Source: GM7GCV1 sp965221105
GTDB taxonomy: Bacteria > Pseudomonadota > Gammaproteobacteria > Pseudomonadales > GM7GCV1
Assembly: GCA_965221105.1 (NCBI GenBank)
Contig: OZ244871.1
Coordinates: 2,232,001-2,296,000, forward strand
Length of the DNA: 64,000 bases
Reading direction: 5' to 3'
Shown in pieces: positions 9,341 through 17,105 of the stretch. The notes under the pieces were generated by a model. That model saw only the letters and a list, made by a program, of their open reading frames with translations. It ran no database searches and was not told the DNA's origin. The stretch's first letter is position 1. Every line of letters begins with the position of its first letter. The position numbers and the translations under genes were made by a program.

Positions 9341-9842
9341 GTCAAGGAATGTCGCTGCATCAGTATGTGCAAGACTACAGAATGCAACCTTTCAACGTGT
9401 GCTTACTCGATATACCCTTGAGCGCTTTCTATTCCGACTTAGCGTCTCACCTCACAGGGATCTTTTTGTTCTCAAGGGAGCCATGCTCTATGCTGCGTGG
9501 GTTACTGACCCCTTCAGGATGACCCGCAACCTTGATCTTCTCTCTTTCGCTGATCGGGAGGATTTATCTTTACTTAAGGTGATTCGAGACATCTGTGCTC
9601 AACCAGTTGAGGATGATGGATTACGTTACGATACAGAGAATATCGGTGTAGAACCGTTCAGCGAGGACCGCACTCACGGTGCTCTCCGGGTTCGCACTTC
9701 GGCCCGGTTAAACGTCGCTGTCATCCCGGTTCACATTGATGTCGGTTTCGGAGATGCGATAACCCCAGGTCCCCTGGAACTTGAATATCCCGTTCTTCTT
9801 GATCATCCGGTGCCGGCACTGAAGGCACATCCGCGTGAAACC
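9330..9842 (+). pseudogene. AbiEii nucleotidyltransferase toxin, truncated
   Basis: The first 170 codons are a good AbiEii/AbiGii-type toxin: VLTRYTLERFLFRLS, RDLFVLKGAMLYAAW, the nucleotidyltransferase region MTRNLDLLSF and the central IPVHIDVGFGDAITPGPLEL. The D-x-D pattern of the family reads N-L-D here, so the first aspartate is replaced. After the conserved HPRET the frame runs into an IS110 left end on the other strand, and the C-terminal half of the toxin is gone. The gene cannot make a normal toxin. Confidence 0.75.
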
Positions 9843-10061
9843 GCCACCGCCGTGCTGTTCTTGTGGACATCCAGACCCACATGCTTCGTAATATACTCAT
9901 TCATGGTCTGCCTCCTTAAGGTCAAGATCTGCACAACATGCCGTGCGCACTGTGTATGTGGACAGGCACGCCTTGCGTGCACCCCACGGTATCAGAGGCA
10001 GACCACTTTACCCACCAGAGTCGAATGACCGCCTCATCACCGGGGGCAGGCCATGATGTCT
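9843..10061 (-). mobile_element. IS110-family left-end remnant
   Basis: On the minus strand a good ribosome site (AAGGAGG) precedes an ATG at 9904 and the IS110 transposase N-terminus MNEYITKHVGLDVHKNSTAV, then the sequence joins the AbiEii gene. Upstream of the ATG lies a 157-base non-coding left end. Its outer tip, AGACATCATGGC, is the same as in the other IS110 remnant of this window. In IS110-group elements this left non-coding end encodes the bridge RNA. The rest of the element, with the catalytic domains, is gone. Confidence 0.65.
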
Positions 10062-10206
10062 AGGAAACGTGTGAAAGATTCTTTATGCTACCAGTCGTCT
10101 GATGGAGCCAGCGATAATATCACCGTCAAGGTAATGGTCGGGCGTCTTCACGCATGCGGTCATAGATGGAGTATCTGGAATCAAGTTTTTACAGGAGATT
10201 CAGTGC

Positions 10207-10422
10207 ATGCCAAGAGATACATACAAGTACCATTTCAAGAAAGGGAATAAGATCGTTCACACCGGCATTACAAACGACCTGGATCGAAGAGAACGGGAAC
10301 ATAAGTCTGAACATGAAGAGAGTGGACATATCACGCAAGTTGGTCGAAAAACAACTCGAGATGCAGCACTCGCTTGGGAAAGGGAACAGGCAAAAAAAGG
10401 GAAACCCACCCGCCGGGGGTAA
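10207..10422 (+). CDS. small GIY-YIG-like protein
   Basis: A 71-residue protein with KIVHTGITNDLDRREREHK and TTRDAALAWEREQAKKGKP. This is the pattern of a widespread family of short GIY-YIG-fold proteins in which the second motif reads HTGIT instead of YIG. Nuclease activity is doubtful because the domain is minimal and the catalytic glutamate region is short. An AGGAGATT sits about 7 bases before the ATG. It lies in an accessory region and its role is unknown. Confidence 0.6.
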   Translation: MPRDTYKYHFKKGNKIVHTGITNDLDRREREHKSEHEESGHITQVGRKTTRDAALAWEREQAKKGKPTRRG

Positions 10423-10431
10423 CACCGGGAT

Positions 10432-10680
10432 ATGCAAATGGAAGTCACGCTTCAACTGCAGATCATTGCAATATTCATGGGCGTTATTGGGGTTGCCTTG
10501 CCAGCGTTAATAGCAATAGTCGCGTTTGTTTACGTTAGGCAAATAAATGAGAGGATTGACAATCTTGCGGCAGATGTGGACGACTTGTGGGACCATGTGA
10601 AAAAAAAGACGATAGCATGTCAGATGAGCCTCTCAGCTAGCTTGGATTCCGCGGGAGGTGTTTTAGGCGGTCCGATGTGA
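10432..10680 (+). CDS. small hypothetical membrane protein
   Basis: The 82-residue product has one membrane helix (LQIIAIFMGVIGVALPALIA and on to VAFVYV) and a short amphipathic tail (NERIDNLAADVDDLWDHVKKK) that may form a coiled coil. The gene starts 10 bases after the GIY-YIG-like gene and may be co-transcribed. The last 25 residues are of low complexity, and the frame may have been altered near its end. No family is recognised. Confidence 0.4.
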   Translation: MQMEVTLQLQIIAIFMGVIGVALPALIAIVAFVYVRQINERIDNLAADVDDLWDHVKKKTIACQMSLSASLDSAGGVLGGPM

Positions 10681-10931
10681 GGACAGGCTCACCCGTTGGG
10701 TGTTCCTCTGCGCTCTGCACCATTTCCATAATCTTTATCCCAATTCTCGCTCTATCGGGTGCCCAAAGACGGACATTTGGTGGAGGCAGAGGAAGTGACG
10801 TTGAAGCTGATCGTCGGTCCTGGTGACCCTGGTAAACCGGTTGTCACCATTATGCTGCCCAACAAGGATTAATACCGCCGACAATTATCTGCTCCTTGCC
10901 CTGGCCACGTGGGATAAAGTGGCACCTCCTT

Positions 10932-12182
10932 TTATTCGTTGATCGTGCGCTGACACTGTTTGGTGACAATCTGTTCAACCCGTTGCAGTGCCGCATGTTC
11001 GCCATAAAGGTTTTCGAAGTTTTCTCTTACGTGCTGCAGATTCTCCAGCAGCCCGCTAGCAACATCCAGGACTTGATCCCGGAGGAACTGAGGGCGCAAT
11101 CCACACTGATTTGCCAGTGCGTCCCAATGTTTCAGGGTTACAACCCCCGGATTTCTTTCGTCGCCAACAGAAAAAGCCAGATGGTAATCAATACGCTCGA
11201 TGGCACGGGTACAAACCAGGTCATAAAAAGGCGCTAAGCGGATTTCACCATTGGCCTGATGCAGCAGAGAAAGGTTTTTGGCATGGCCATCTGAGTTGCC
11301 TGCCAGGACGTTGAAAGCTTGCCAGCGAAGTAAGTGCTGCACGTCGTTGGCAGGGTCGATGGAAACATCCTGCACCAGCTGATAACAGTCCGCAAATGTC
11401 GGTCCACCATCTTCCTGATACTTGCGTTCGTGCCCGAAGCCCAGCGCCTGACAAAAATCTTCCTGATGCAGCCTCCCAATCTGGCCGGTTTCAAGCGGGT
11501 GTCGATCATAACGCTCAATCAATGCATAGTGTGTGTCGGCTATTGAGCGCAGCTGTATGTCGACCACTGGCAGGTCGATGGCGTCCGCCAGTAGGGTGGT
11601 AAAAGTCTCGTAGGCGGGTAGATGACGATAATCTGACAATTCGAATTTCAGGATGTGGCTGGAGGGAGATTCCTTCTTGGGTAGCCAGTAATCGTCGTCT
11701 TTCAACAGAACAGGGCATTTGTCTTGGGCTCCGGCTAAGGAAAGCCGGGGGCGTTCATTGACAGTCCAGGTGTACACCTGACTTCGGAGGGCAACCAGGT
11801 TGGCGAGCTCTTCGTCCGAGACTTTGTGGTACGCGTGCTCCGTTGAGGGTTGATGCTCCGCTTGCAATATGGAAAGCGCGCCCGCGCATTCGCCACCAAT
11901 GGCGCGAAGCAAATCAAAGTCGGTATTGGCGATTTTGAGGTCACGAACTATCTGATCGCGCACACCACCTTCTGGCAGAAGGTTGGCGAAAAAGCGATGA
12001 GCAAGACCTTCTTCAGGGGCAAATTCTTCTGCCTGCAAAGGCAGGGCGTGGGAAATGGCAAATTCACCTTGCGCCAGCCATTGCTCTTCGTAACGAAAGC
12101 CGATCAGTCCCTGGGTGTTTCGCCACAGGTAGCCGACGAGTTGTTGATCGCTCCAGACATTGAGGCCATCGGGGTCAAGCAT
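10932..12182 (-). CDS. hipA: HipA-type serine/threonine kinase toxin
   Basis: The 416-residue protein is a full-length HipA kinase. It has the N-terminal subdomain 1, the ATP-loop region LSLAGAQDKCPVLL, the catalytic loop NVLAGNSDGHAKNLSLL (N-x-D-x-H-x-K-N) and the metal-binding segment LAPFYDLVCT. HipA kinases phosphorylate a translation-linked substrate (GltX in E. coli) and cause growth arrest; the substrate here is not known. The chosen start overlaps the hipB stop (ATGCTTGA). An in-frame ATG four codons further upstream is an alternative. It forms an operon with hipB. Confidence 0.9.
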   Translation of the reverse strand: MLDPDGLNVWSDQQLVGYLWRNTQGLIGFRYEEQWLAQGEFAISHALPLQAEEFAPEEGLAHRFFANLLPEGGVRDQIVRDLKIANTDFDLLRAIGGECAGALSILQAEHQPSTEHAYHKVSDEELANLVALRSQVYTWTVNERPRLSLAGAQDKCPVLLKDDDYWLPKKESPSSHILKFELSDYRHLPAYETFTTLLADAIDLPVVDIQLRSIADTHYALIERYDRHPLETGQIGRLHQEDFCQALGFGHERKYQEDGGPTFADCYQLVQDVSIDPANDVQHLLRWQAFNVLAGNSDGHAKNLSLLHQANGEIRLAPFYDLVCTRAIERIDYHLAFSVGDERNPGVVTLKHWDALANQCGLRPQFLRDQVLDVASGLLENLQHVRENFENLYGEHAALQRVEQIVTKQCQRTINE

Positions 12183-12459
12183 GGCGCCCACCATCCTTTT
12201 TTGATGGTGGCCTGGATGGCGCGCTCCCACGGGGCTGAACCACCACATCCAACCCCAATGTGCGCAGCGCTTGCAACACCTTGCCGAGCTCTGCGGTTTC
12301 TTTGCCGCGCTCAAATTCAGATAGAAAGCGGGTACTCAGGTTGCCCAAACCGGAAATCGTTTCCAGTGTCACCTTCCGTTGTTTTCGGTGAGCACGCACA
12401 AGCCTGCCGAGATCCTCGGCTGATCGAACCGCACCGTATTGCACCTGATCGTTGCTCAT
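12175..12459 (-). CDS. hipB: HipB-type XRE antitoxin and autorepressor
   Basis: The 94-residue protein has a Cro/C1 helix-turn-helix (LGRLVRAHRKQRKVTLETIS, LSTRFLSEFERGKETAELGK) followed by LQALRTLGLDVVVQPR and a basic flexible tail, as in HipB. It would neutralise HipA and repress its own promoter. Three palindromes lie in the upstream region (see the operator entry). The stop lies within the hipA start. Confidence 0.9.
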   Translation of the reverse strand: MSNDQVQYGAVRSAEDLGRLVRAHRKQRKVTLETISGLGNLSTRFLSEFERGKETAELGKVLQALRTLGLDVVVQPRGSAPSRPPSKKDGGRHA

Positions 12460-12477
12460 ATTTCACCTGTAAAAAAA

Positions 12478-12592
12478 TTACCGTACGGTAAAAAATAGCA
12501 TGCAAATGATGCTAGATCAACAAATATGTACCGTACGTGATAATTTAAACCTTGTTTGACTGTTAGGTGATAAATCTATCACGTACGATAAA
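12478..12592. promoter_or_regulatory. hipBA operator array, three CGTACG palindromes 50 bp apart
   Basis: TTACCGTACGGTAA at 12478-12491 is a perfect palindrome 19 bases upstream of the hipB start codon. Related sites lie around 12532-12537 (GTACCGTACGTGATA) and 12582-12587 (TATCACGTACGATAAA). The centres of the three CGTACG cores are exactly 50 bp apart. Palindromes upstream of hipBA are the known binding sites of HipB dimers, so this is very probably the autoregulatory region. The promoter is likely in the AT-rich DNA between the sites. Confidence 0.75.
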
Positions 12593-13030
12593 GAATGTTG
12601 GCTTTCAGCGCGCAAAAACAGGATGGTTCCACTGGAACCACTCCTGGTCAACCCGCGTTTTGCAACCGCCATGACAGGTTGGCAGACCTGGCGTGGGTGT
12701 TGATGCGTACGAAGCCCTCGTCATGCTGAGCGAAGCGGGGGAGTGACGAGGGCGGCGGAGCACCGAACGACAGCGGATAGCGGGCGAATTTTTGAGTTCA
12801 AGGCGAATTTTGTCGGGCTATACTGCCTCCCATGAATTGCAAACCGCCTTCATACGTGGCCACAGCGGGAATGTGGATGGGGGGTGTCGCCCTCGCCATC
12901 GTAAATGGCAAAAGCGACAGCAGCGCCAACAGAGCTGGCAAGGCGCACGGTTTTGACCGCAGCTTATCTTTAAGACTTTTCAATCACGGGGGTTGGCCCT
13001 AGCTTCAAATCGGCCACAGCCACTTTCATT
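12593..13030. other. intergenic region, no confident gene
   Basis: No recognisable gene. Two short opposing frames overlap here: a 56-codon plus-strand frame at 12832-13002 and a 61-codon minus-strand frame with a signal-peptide-like start. Neither has a clear ribosome site or family. A perfect hairpin repeat lies near the left side and is listed separately. Confidence 0.5.
12714..12753. repeat. palindromic hairpin, 10-bp perfect stem
   Basis: GCCCTCGTCA and TGACGAGGGC form a perfect 10-bp stem around a 20-base loop containing TGCTGAGCGAAGCGG. The form is that of an intergenic REP-like palindrome. No second copy is seen in this window. Confidence 0.4.
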
Positions 13031-13106
13031 CCGGCCTGCAAAGGGCCGGCATTCAACTTGCCACTTCAGTGGCGAGTTCTTTCAACTCGCGGACCGATGG
13101 CTCCGC
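13031..13106 (+). other. run of consecutive stem-loops upstream of the integrase remnant
   Basis: Four stems follow each other within 76 bases. CCGGCC pairs with GGCCGG. AACTTGCCAC pairs with GTGGCGAGTT around the loop TTCA. GCGAGTT (13072-13078) pairs perfectly with AACTCGC (13084-13090). GCGGA pairs with TCCGC. The second and third stems share the same GCGAGTT strand and so exclude each other, as in an attenuator or a recombination site. The function is not known. Confidence 0.4.
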
Positions 13107-13327
13107 CAACTTAAACGGAGGTGAAATACCCACCATCAACGACGGCTCTTGGAGCCCTATTGGTTCACCTGACACCATCTTCAGAAGAAGAGCAGTCAGG
13201 TCGCCTAGGACCAGGCTTATCAGGTCGAACGGGGCGTAGTGTCCCTCGACCCTTTCGCTTCGGCGGACCCGGACAGGCTGCGAGCCTGCGGTTGGTCATA
13301 AACACTTACCGGAAAGGAAAGTACACG

Positions 13328-14203
13328 ATGAGAGACCTGAACTACTAATTGAAACAACTGTGCAAAAGAAACCGGGATGGCAGCTACAGTGCGCAAGCCA
13401 ATCGCGCGTGTATGCTTAATCAGATCGCCAATCAGCCGCAGGAGATGGGCTATCGCCGCATGACCACGCGCTCGCTGAAACCTAAGCATGTGGATGCGTT
13501 AGTTAAACGCTGGTTAGCGGAAGAGATGTCGGCAGGCACCATCAAGAATCGCATGAACAGCTTGCGTTGGTGGGCGGCCGAGATGGAACGCAGCAATGTG
13601 GTTGCCTGATCGAACAAGTTCTATGGCATTCCAGAACGGCAGTTTGTCAGCAAGGATTCCAAGGCGGTTGTTCTGGCAGAAGACGCATTGAATTGCGTTA
13701 AAGATGAACACGTCCGTATGAGACATCATGGCGTGCCCGATTACATGAGGCAGGAGTCCAGAAGTGAGTGGCAGAGGTCTGCCTCCGGTATCGTGGGTTA
13801 CACGGTTGACGTGCAGTGCCACCTGCAAAGCGCTTGCGCGTCTATGTGCACACAAACCTCTGGAGGCAGACCATGATGAACAAGAGCATGATGTACGTAG
13901 GCTTGGACGTCCACAAGGATTCCACCGCGGTTGCGGTATCGGAGCCCGGAGCCAAGGCCCGTTTTGTGGGCACTATTGGCCCGGAGTTGGGCGAGTTGCG
14001 CACGGTTCTGGGCAAGCTGGGGGACGCCCAGGATCTGGAGATTGTGTACGAGCCTGGAGCTGCAACGGGCGTTTGGATTACGCCGCGAAGAGGCGATCAA
14101 GTTTACCCCAGCTTATGCGGACCAGACGGATCAAACCCGCCTGAAGGCATCCTGGACGAAAGGGGGTAAGATACGAGTGGTGCCCATTCGCAGATTGAAT
14201 TGA
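13328..14203 (+). pseudogene. phage-type integrase (Integrase_1 family), broken
   Basis: The protein begins MRDLNY and continues LKQLCKRNRDGSYSAQA, SLKPKHVDALVKRWLAEEMS and FYGIPERQFVSKDSKA, the N-terminal SAM-like domain of a tyrosine-recombinase family common on genomic islands. It is interrupted by TAA at codon 7, by TGA at 13607-13609, and by a 330-bp IS110 fragment after VRM. The reading then resumes precisely with SLELQRAFGLRREEAIKFTP and runs to TKGGKIRVVPIRRLN. The C-terminal catalytic region with R-H-R-Y is missing. The gene is dead, but it shows that an island once integrated nearby. Confidence 0.75.
13721..14050 (+). mobile_element. IS110-family left-end fragment inside the integrase gene
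   Basis: The fragment has a 152-base non-coding left end starting ACATCATGGCGTGCCC. It then has a GGAGG ribosome site and the IS110 transposase N-terminus MMNKSMMYVGLDVHKDSTAV, continuing to EIVYEPG, where it fuses back into the integrase. AG borders the fragment on both sides, as expected for the two-base core at which IS110 elements insert. The outer tip matches the other IS110 remnant. The remaining 85 percent of a normal element is deleted. Confidence 0.65.
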
Positions 14204-14357
14204 TACTTTGAGTGCTCATTGGCAGAATATCTCCCATAAGTATCCCCGTGTAGACGATATAAAAGTCATTGGAATTGATCTGAAATTTACATCCTGACCT
14301 CGTGACCTGACTCCCGGTGCCCGTAGGGTCAACTTTTCCATTGAAGAGGAAACTGAG

Positions 14358-15476
14358 TTGTTCAAAAGGCCAGCGGTTTTGGGTATAAACACTGTGACGA
14401 ACACCATCTTGAAAGGCAGTCCGATAAAGCAGGTTCTATTAGATATGGGCTCCAATACCGGAAATGTTTTGTTCTGTGAATCCTTGAACCGGGTGCTGCT
14501 CAATGCAAAAAGATGTACCTACCACTTCAAGCCGAGAGAGGTGGAAGACTGTGATGCAATTGTTATCGCGGCTGCCAACTGGATTAACCCGTATAGCGAT
14601 TTCGGTGGATTAGCGAATCGCTTGGAGAAATCAGGTCTGCCAGTCATTCTGTGTGGGATAGGTTTGCAGATGGATCATCACCCCCCCCTCGATTTGGAGG
14701 TCAGTGAGGGGACAATGCGCTTGTTGAGACTAGCTTCTGAAACTTCAAAATACATTTCCGCTCGTGGCGATAAAAGCTGTAGCTACCTGAAAGCCTTGGG
14801 TATCGACAATGTGGTCTCTACCGGGTGCCCTTCTTTGCTACTTGCTGGAGAACTGGGACCCAGAGTAGATATTTCTGAAAAAATTGAGTTTCCGGATATC
14901 GTTGTTCATGGCACGCGGCATATGGACAGCCGTGCACATCCGTTTCATGCCTTCCTGTATCAGCAGGCCTTGGTAAATGGCCATGATTTGTTGTTGCAGT
15001 CCGAGTTGATAGACATGGATATTCTGATGGACACTGATCTTGAGCATGAAGTTGTGCAGTTTCGAAATAGAGTGCTTGAGCAGGTTTTCGATGAAGAGAT
15101 TGTTCATGTCAGGGAGTACCTGAAAACGCACGGAAAGGTTTTCACCGAATTACAGAGCTGGCTTGAGTACATGGGGAAGAAGAAATTCTCCTTTGGCTCA
15201 AGGGTCCACGGAACGATTGCTTCTCTTCTGGCGGGGTGCCCAGCAGTCCTTGCGGTGCACGACGAGCGAACGCTTGAGTTAGCAGAGAAGATGGCACTGC
15301 CCCACGTTTCAGCGTCCGAGATTGATACAGCACACAAATTGGATCCGCGGGAATATGCGAACACTGAACAGTTTCGGCATTTCGAGCGGAGCTACAGGAC
15401 ATATAGAGAGCACTTTATCGAGTATTTTCGATCTGTAGGTTTGGCATTCGACTCTGGTTACAGTTTAGGGGCCTGA
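14358..15476 (+). CDS. polysaccharide pyruvyl transferase family protein
   Basis: The 372-residue protein shows the layout of the PS_pyruv_trans family: an N-terminal MGSNTGNVLFCESLNR segment, a central VILCGIGLQMDHH strand-loop, ISARGDKSCSYLKALGI, VSTGCPSLL and the C-terminal GSRVHGTIASLLAGCPAV motif that closes the active site. These enzymes add ketal pyruvate to surface polysaccharides or act on related glycans. The start is TTG with GAGGA eight bases upstream. No other glycan genes are nearby, so it may be an isolated acquired gene. A truncated second copy of its first 28 codons lies downstream. Confidence 0.75.
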   Translation: MFKRPAVLGINTVTNTILKGSPIKQVLLDMGSNTGNVLFCESLNRVLLNAKRCTYHFKPREVEDCDAIVIAAANWINPYSDFGGLANRLEKSGLPVILCGIGLQMDHHPPLDLEVSEGTMRLLRLASETSKYISARGDKSCSYLKALGIDNVVSTGCPSLLLAGELGPRVDISEKIEFPDIVVHGTRHMDSRAHPFHAFLYQQALVNGHDLLLQSELIDMDILMDTDLEHEVVQFRNRVLEQVFDEEIVHVREYLKTHGKVFTELQSWLEYMGKKKFSFGSRVHGTIASLLAGCPAVLAVHDERTLELAEKMALPHVSASEIDTAHKLDPREYANTEQFRHFERSYRTYREHFIEYFRSVGLAFDSGYSLGA

Positions 15477-15996
15477 GGGTCTTGGTGCCCATCGGTGATC
15501 AGATCTTTCATAGTGCCTCCGACGGTTCCACCGCCAGCCTGCTAATTTCGCCTGTACCGACTTCGGGCGTGCAATGATCTGTATCCAGCAGGCGCTCCCC
15601 TTCGGGTTTTTCGGCAGTGTGGCTGATGCCTCCATAGCCGGGTTGCTCTGCTGCGACTTGGCAGCAATCGCTGTTAAAATCGTAAGGCCATGTTAGGTGC
15701 CTTTGAATCTGGACAATGGTTGGACGAAATCATTTGCCACCTCGGATATTCAAACTGAATTGTTCAAAAGATCAGCGGTTTTGGGTATAGACACTGTGAC
15801 AAACACCATTTTGAAAGGCAGTCCAAAAAAGCAGCAGGCTTAGTTGATTCGAAACCAGATGGATGAAAGGAAACCACTGAACTGAATGGTGCATCTGCCG
15901 GGATATCTGGCTCTCGAAAACTCTGTTTTGGTTGACAGGAGGGAATTGATAGAATCATGCTGAGTTGCAGGAACGATTTTGTGAGGGAGAAGTCTT
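15477..15996 (+). other. gap containing a truncated duplicate of the pyruvyl transferase start
   Basis: Between the pyruvyl transferase and phhB I see no intact gene. The first 270 bases look non-coding. A duplicate of the transferase 5' end follows (separate entry), then about 150 bases that hold the upstream region of phhB. Confidence 0.5.
15752..15841 (+). pseudogene. truncated second copy of the pyruvyl transferase 5' end
   Basis: The frame reads LFKRSAVLGIDTVTNTILKG, then SPKKQQA and a stop. It is the same as the first 28 codons of the pyruvyl transferase apart from a few substitutions. The bases just before the start (AACTGA) are also shared. Similarity ends abruptly, so this is the stub of a tandem duplication or of a deleted paralogue. 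Confidence 0.65.
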
Positions 15997-16383
15997 ATGT
16001 CCAGGTGGCGCGATATCAAATCTGAACACACCTATACTGAAGAGCAGATCCAGGAGCGGCTCTCCGAAGAACTGCCCACCTGGCACTATGAGAACGGCCG
16101 AATCTGCAGGAAATACAGCACCCATGGCTGGAAAGCCACGCTCATGGTCGTAAATACTATCGGCCATCTGGCCGAAGCCGCTTTTCATCACCCGGACCTT
16201 GCCGTCTCTTACGCCTCCGTCGACTGCACGCTGATGAACCATGCGGCCGAGGGCATCACGAACAAGGACTTTGAGCTGGCCGCTAAAATTGAAAATGTGC
16301 TGATGTGGCAGCCCGGCCAGGAGGACGGCGATCTTGAAGGCACGCCAGACGACCCGCGCTTCGCCTATATTCAATACAGGTAA
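15997..16383 (+). CDS. phhB: pterin-4a-carbinolamine dehydratase
   Basis: The 128-residue protein has the PCD/DCoH core: LPTWHYENGRICRKY, HLAEAAFHHPDLAVSYASVD and LMNHAAEGITNKDFELAAKIE. The catalytic histidines are in the FHHPD and NHAAEGIT segments. It dehydrates 4a-hydroxytetrahydrobiopterin made by aromatic amino-acid hydroxylases. An acidic tail of about 20 residues extends past the usual end. No phenylalanine hydroxylase gene is visible next to it. Confidence 0.85.
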   Translation: MSRWRDIKSEHTYTEEQIQERLSEELPTWHYENGRICRKYSTHGWKATLMVVNTIGHLAEAAFHHPDLAVSYASVDCTLMNHAAEGITNKDFELAAKIENVLMWQPGQEDGDLEGTPDDPRFAYIQYR

Positions 16384-16462
16384 GCACCTGTTTCCTGTGC
16401 AGACCGACAAGCCCGGGTGCTGCTGAAGTCTCTTGCTGATGCTGGGGACAGGATCAGCAATC

Positions 16463-16488
16463 GAAAAGCCGCCCAGAACAGGCGGCTT
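16463..16488 (-). terminator. intrinsic terminator for leftward transcription
   Basis: AAGCCGCC and GGCGGCTT form a perfect 8-bp stem around CAGAACA. Read on the minus strand the stem is followed by TTTTCGA, so it would end transcripts coming from the TonB-receptor remnant. In the plus direction there is no T-run. Confidence 0.5.
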
Positions 16489-16509
16489 GCGCAGCTGCAA
16501 TGACGATCA

Positions 16510-17070
16510 TCAGAATTGATACTCGACACCCACACCTACTGCGCGAGGCTCGGCGGGCGCTTCCAAATCGCCAAACTGCCCTGTGTGTGTGAAAATGGAA
16601 TAATCCTCATCCAGCGGATTTTTAGCCCACAGACGCACCCTCCAGCTTTCGTCAGCATCCGCCAGAGTGATCTCGGTATTGACAATATCGTAGGAATCCT
16701 GCCTGACGCGAATGTCCTCGTACCAGAAGAAGCCGTCGTTGTGGTACCAATTGGCATTGAATCCAAACACCATGGTGTCCGTCACTGGTCGCGAATAATT
16801 GATGCCCAGGCTGTGTGTGTAATCAGGTGCCAGCGCCAATTCGCAGTTCAGAGCCCGCAGCAGGCTAATCAGAGGGCAGCACAGATCAACATGGCGTGTT
16901 GGGGAGCGCGACGGCGCACTGATGCTGGCTGAAGAGCACAACACAAATTCGGTGCACACCAGAATAGGCCATCGGATTTCAAGACTGTTCTGATAGACGA
17001 AACGCTCAGGCCGCAACTTCAGTATAAAGGTGGGCAGCCAGACATCATGGTTTGACCTGCACACCCGCAC
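16510..17070 (-). pseudogene. TonB-dependent receptor, C-terminal remnant
   Basis: The last 125 codons are a typical barrel end: PVTDTMVFGFNANWYHNDGF, IVNTEITLADADESWRVRLW, AKNPLDEDYSIFTHTGQ and a terminal GVGVEYQF with the C-terminal aromatic residue used for BAM recognition. Upstream the frame loses the beta-strand pattern and no plug or signal peptide is found, so the gene is truncated and probably frameshifted. A terminator follows. The ligand cannot be inferred. Confidence 0.65.
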
Positions 17071-17105
17071 GACAGGCTGTGCCGCAGTTCGGCCTGATCC
17101 TCCTG

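Noticed and set aside
10750..10872. 41-codon frame (LYRVPKDGHLVEAEEVTLKL onward) between the small membrane gene and hipA
   Set aside because: It looks protein-like but has no start codon, no ribosome site and a stop just upstream; too short to assign.
12798..12983. Minus-strand frame with a signal-peptide-like N-terminus
   Set aside because: Overlapped by an equally long plus-strand frame; no ribosome site and no family, so neither is convincing.
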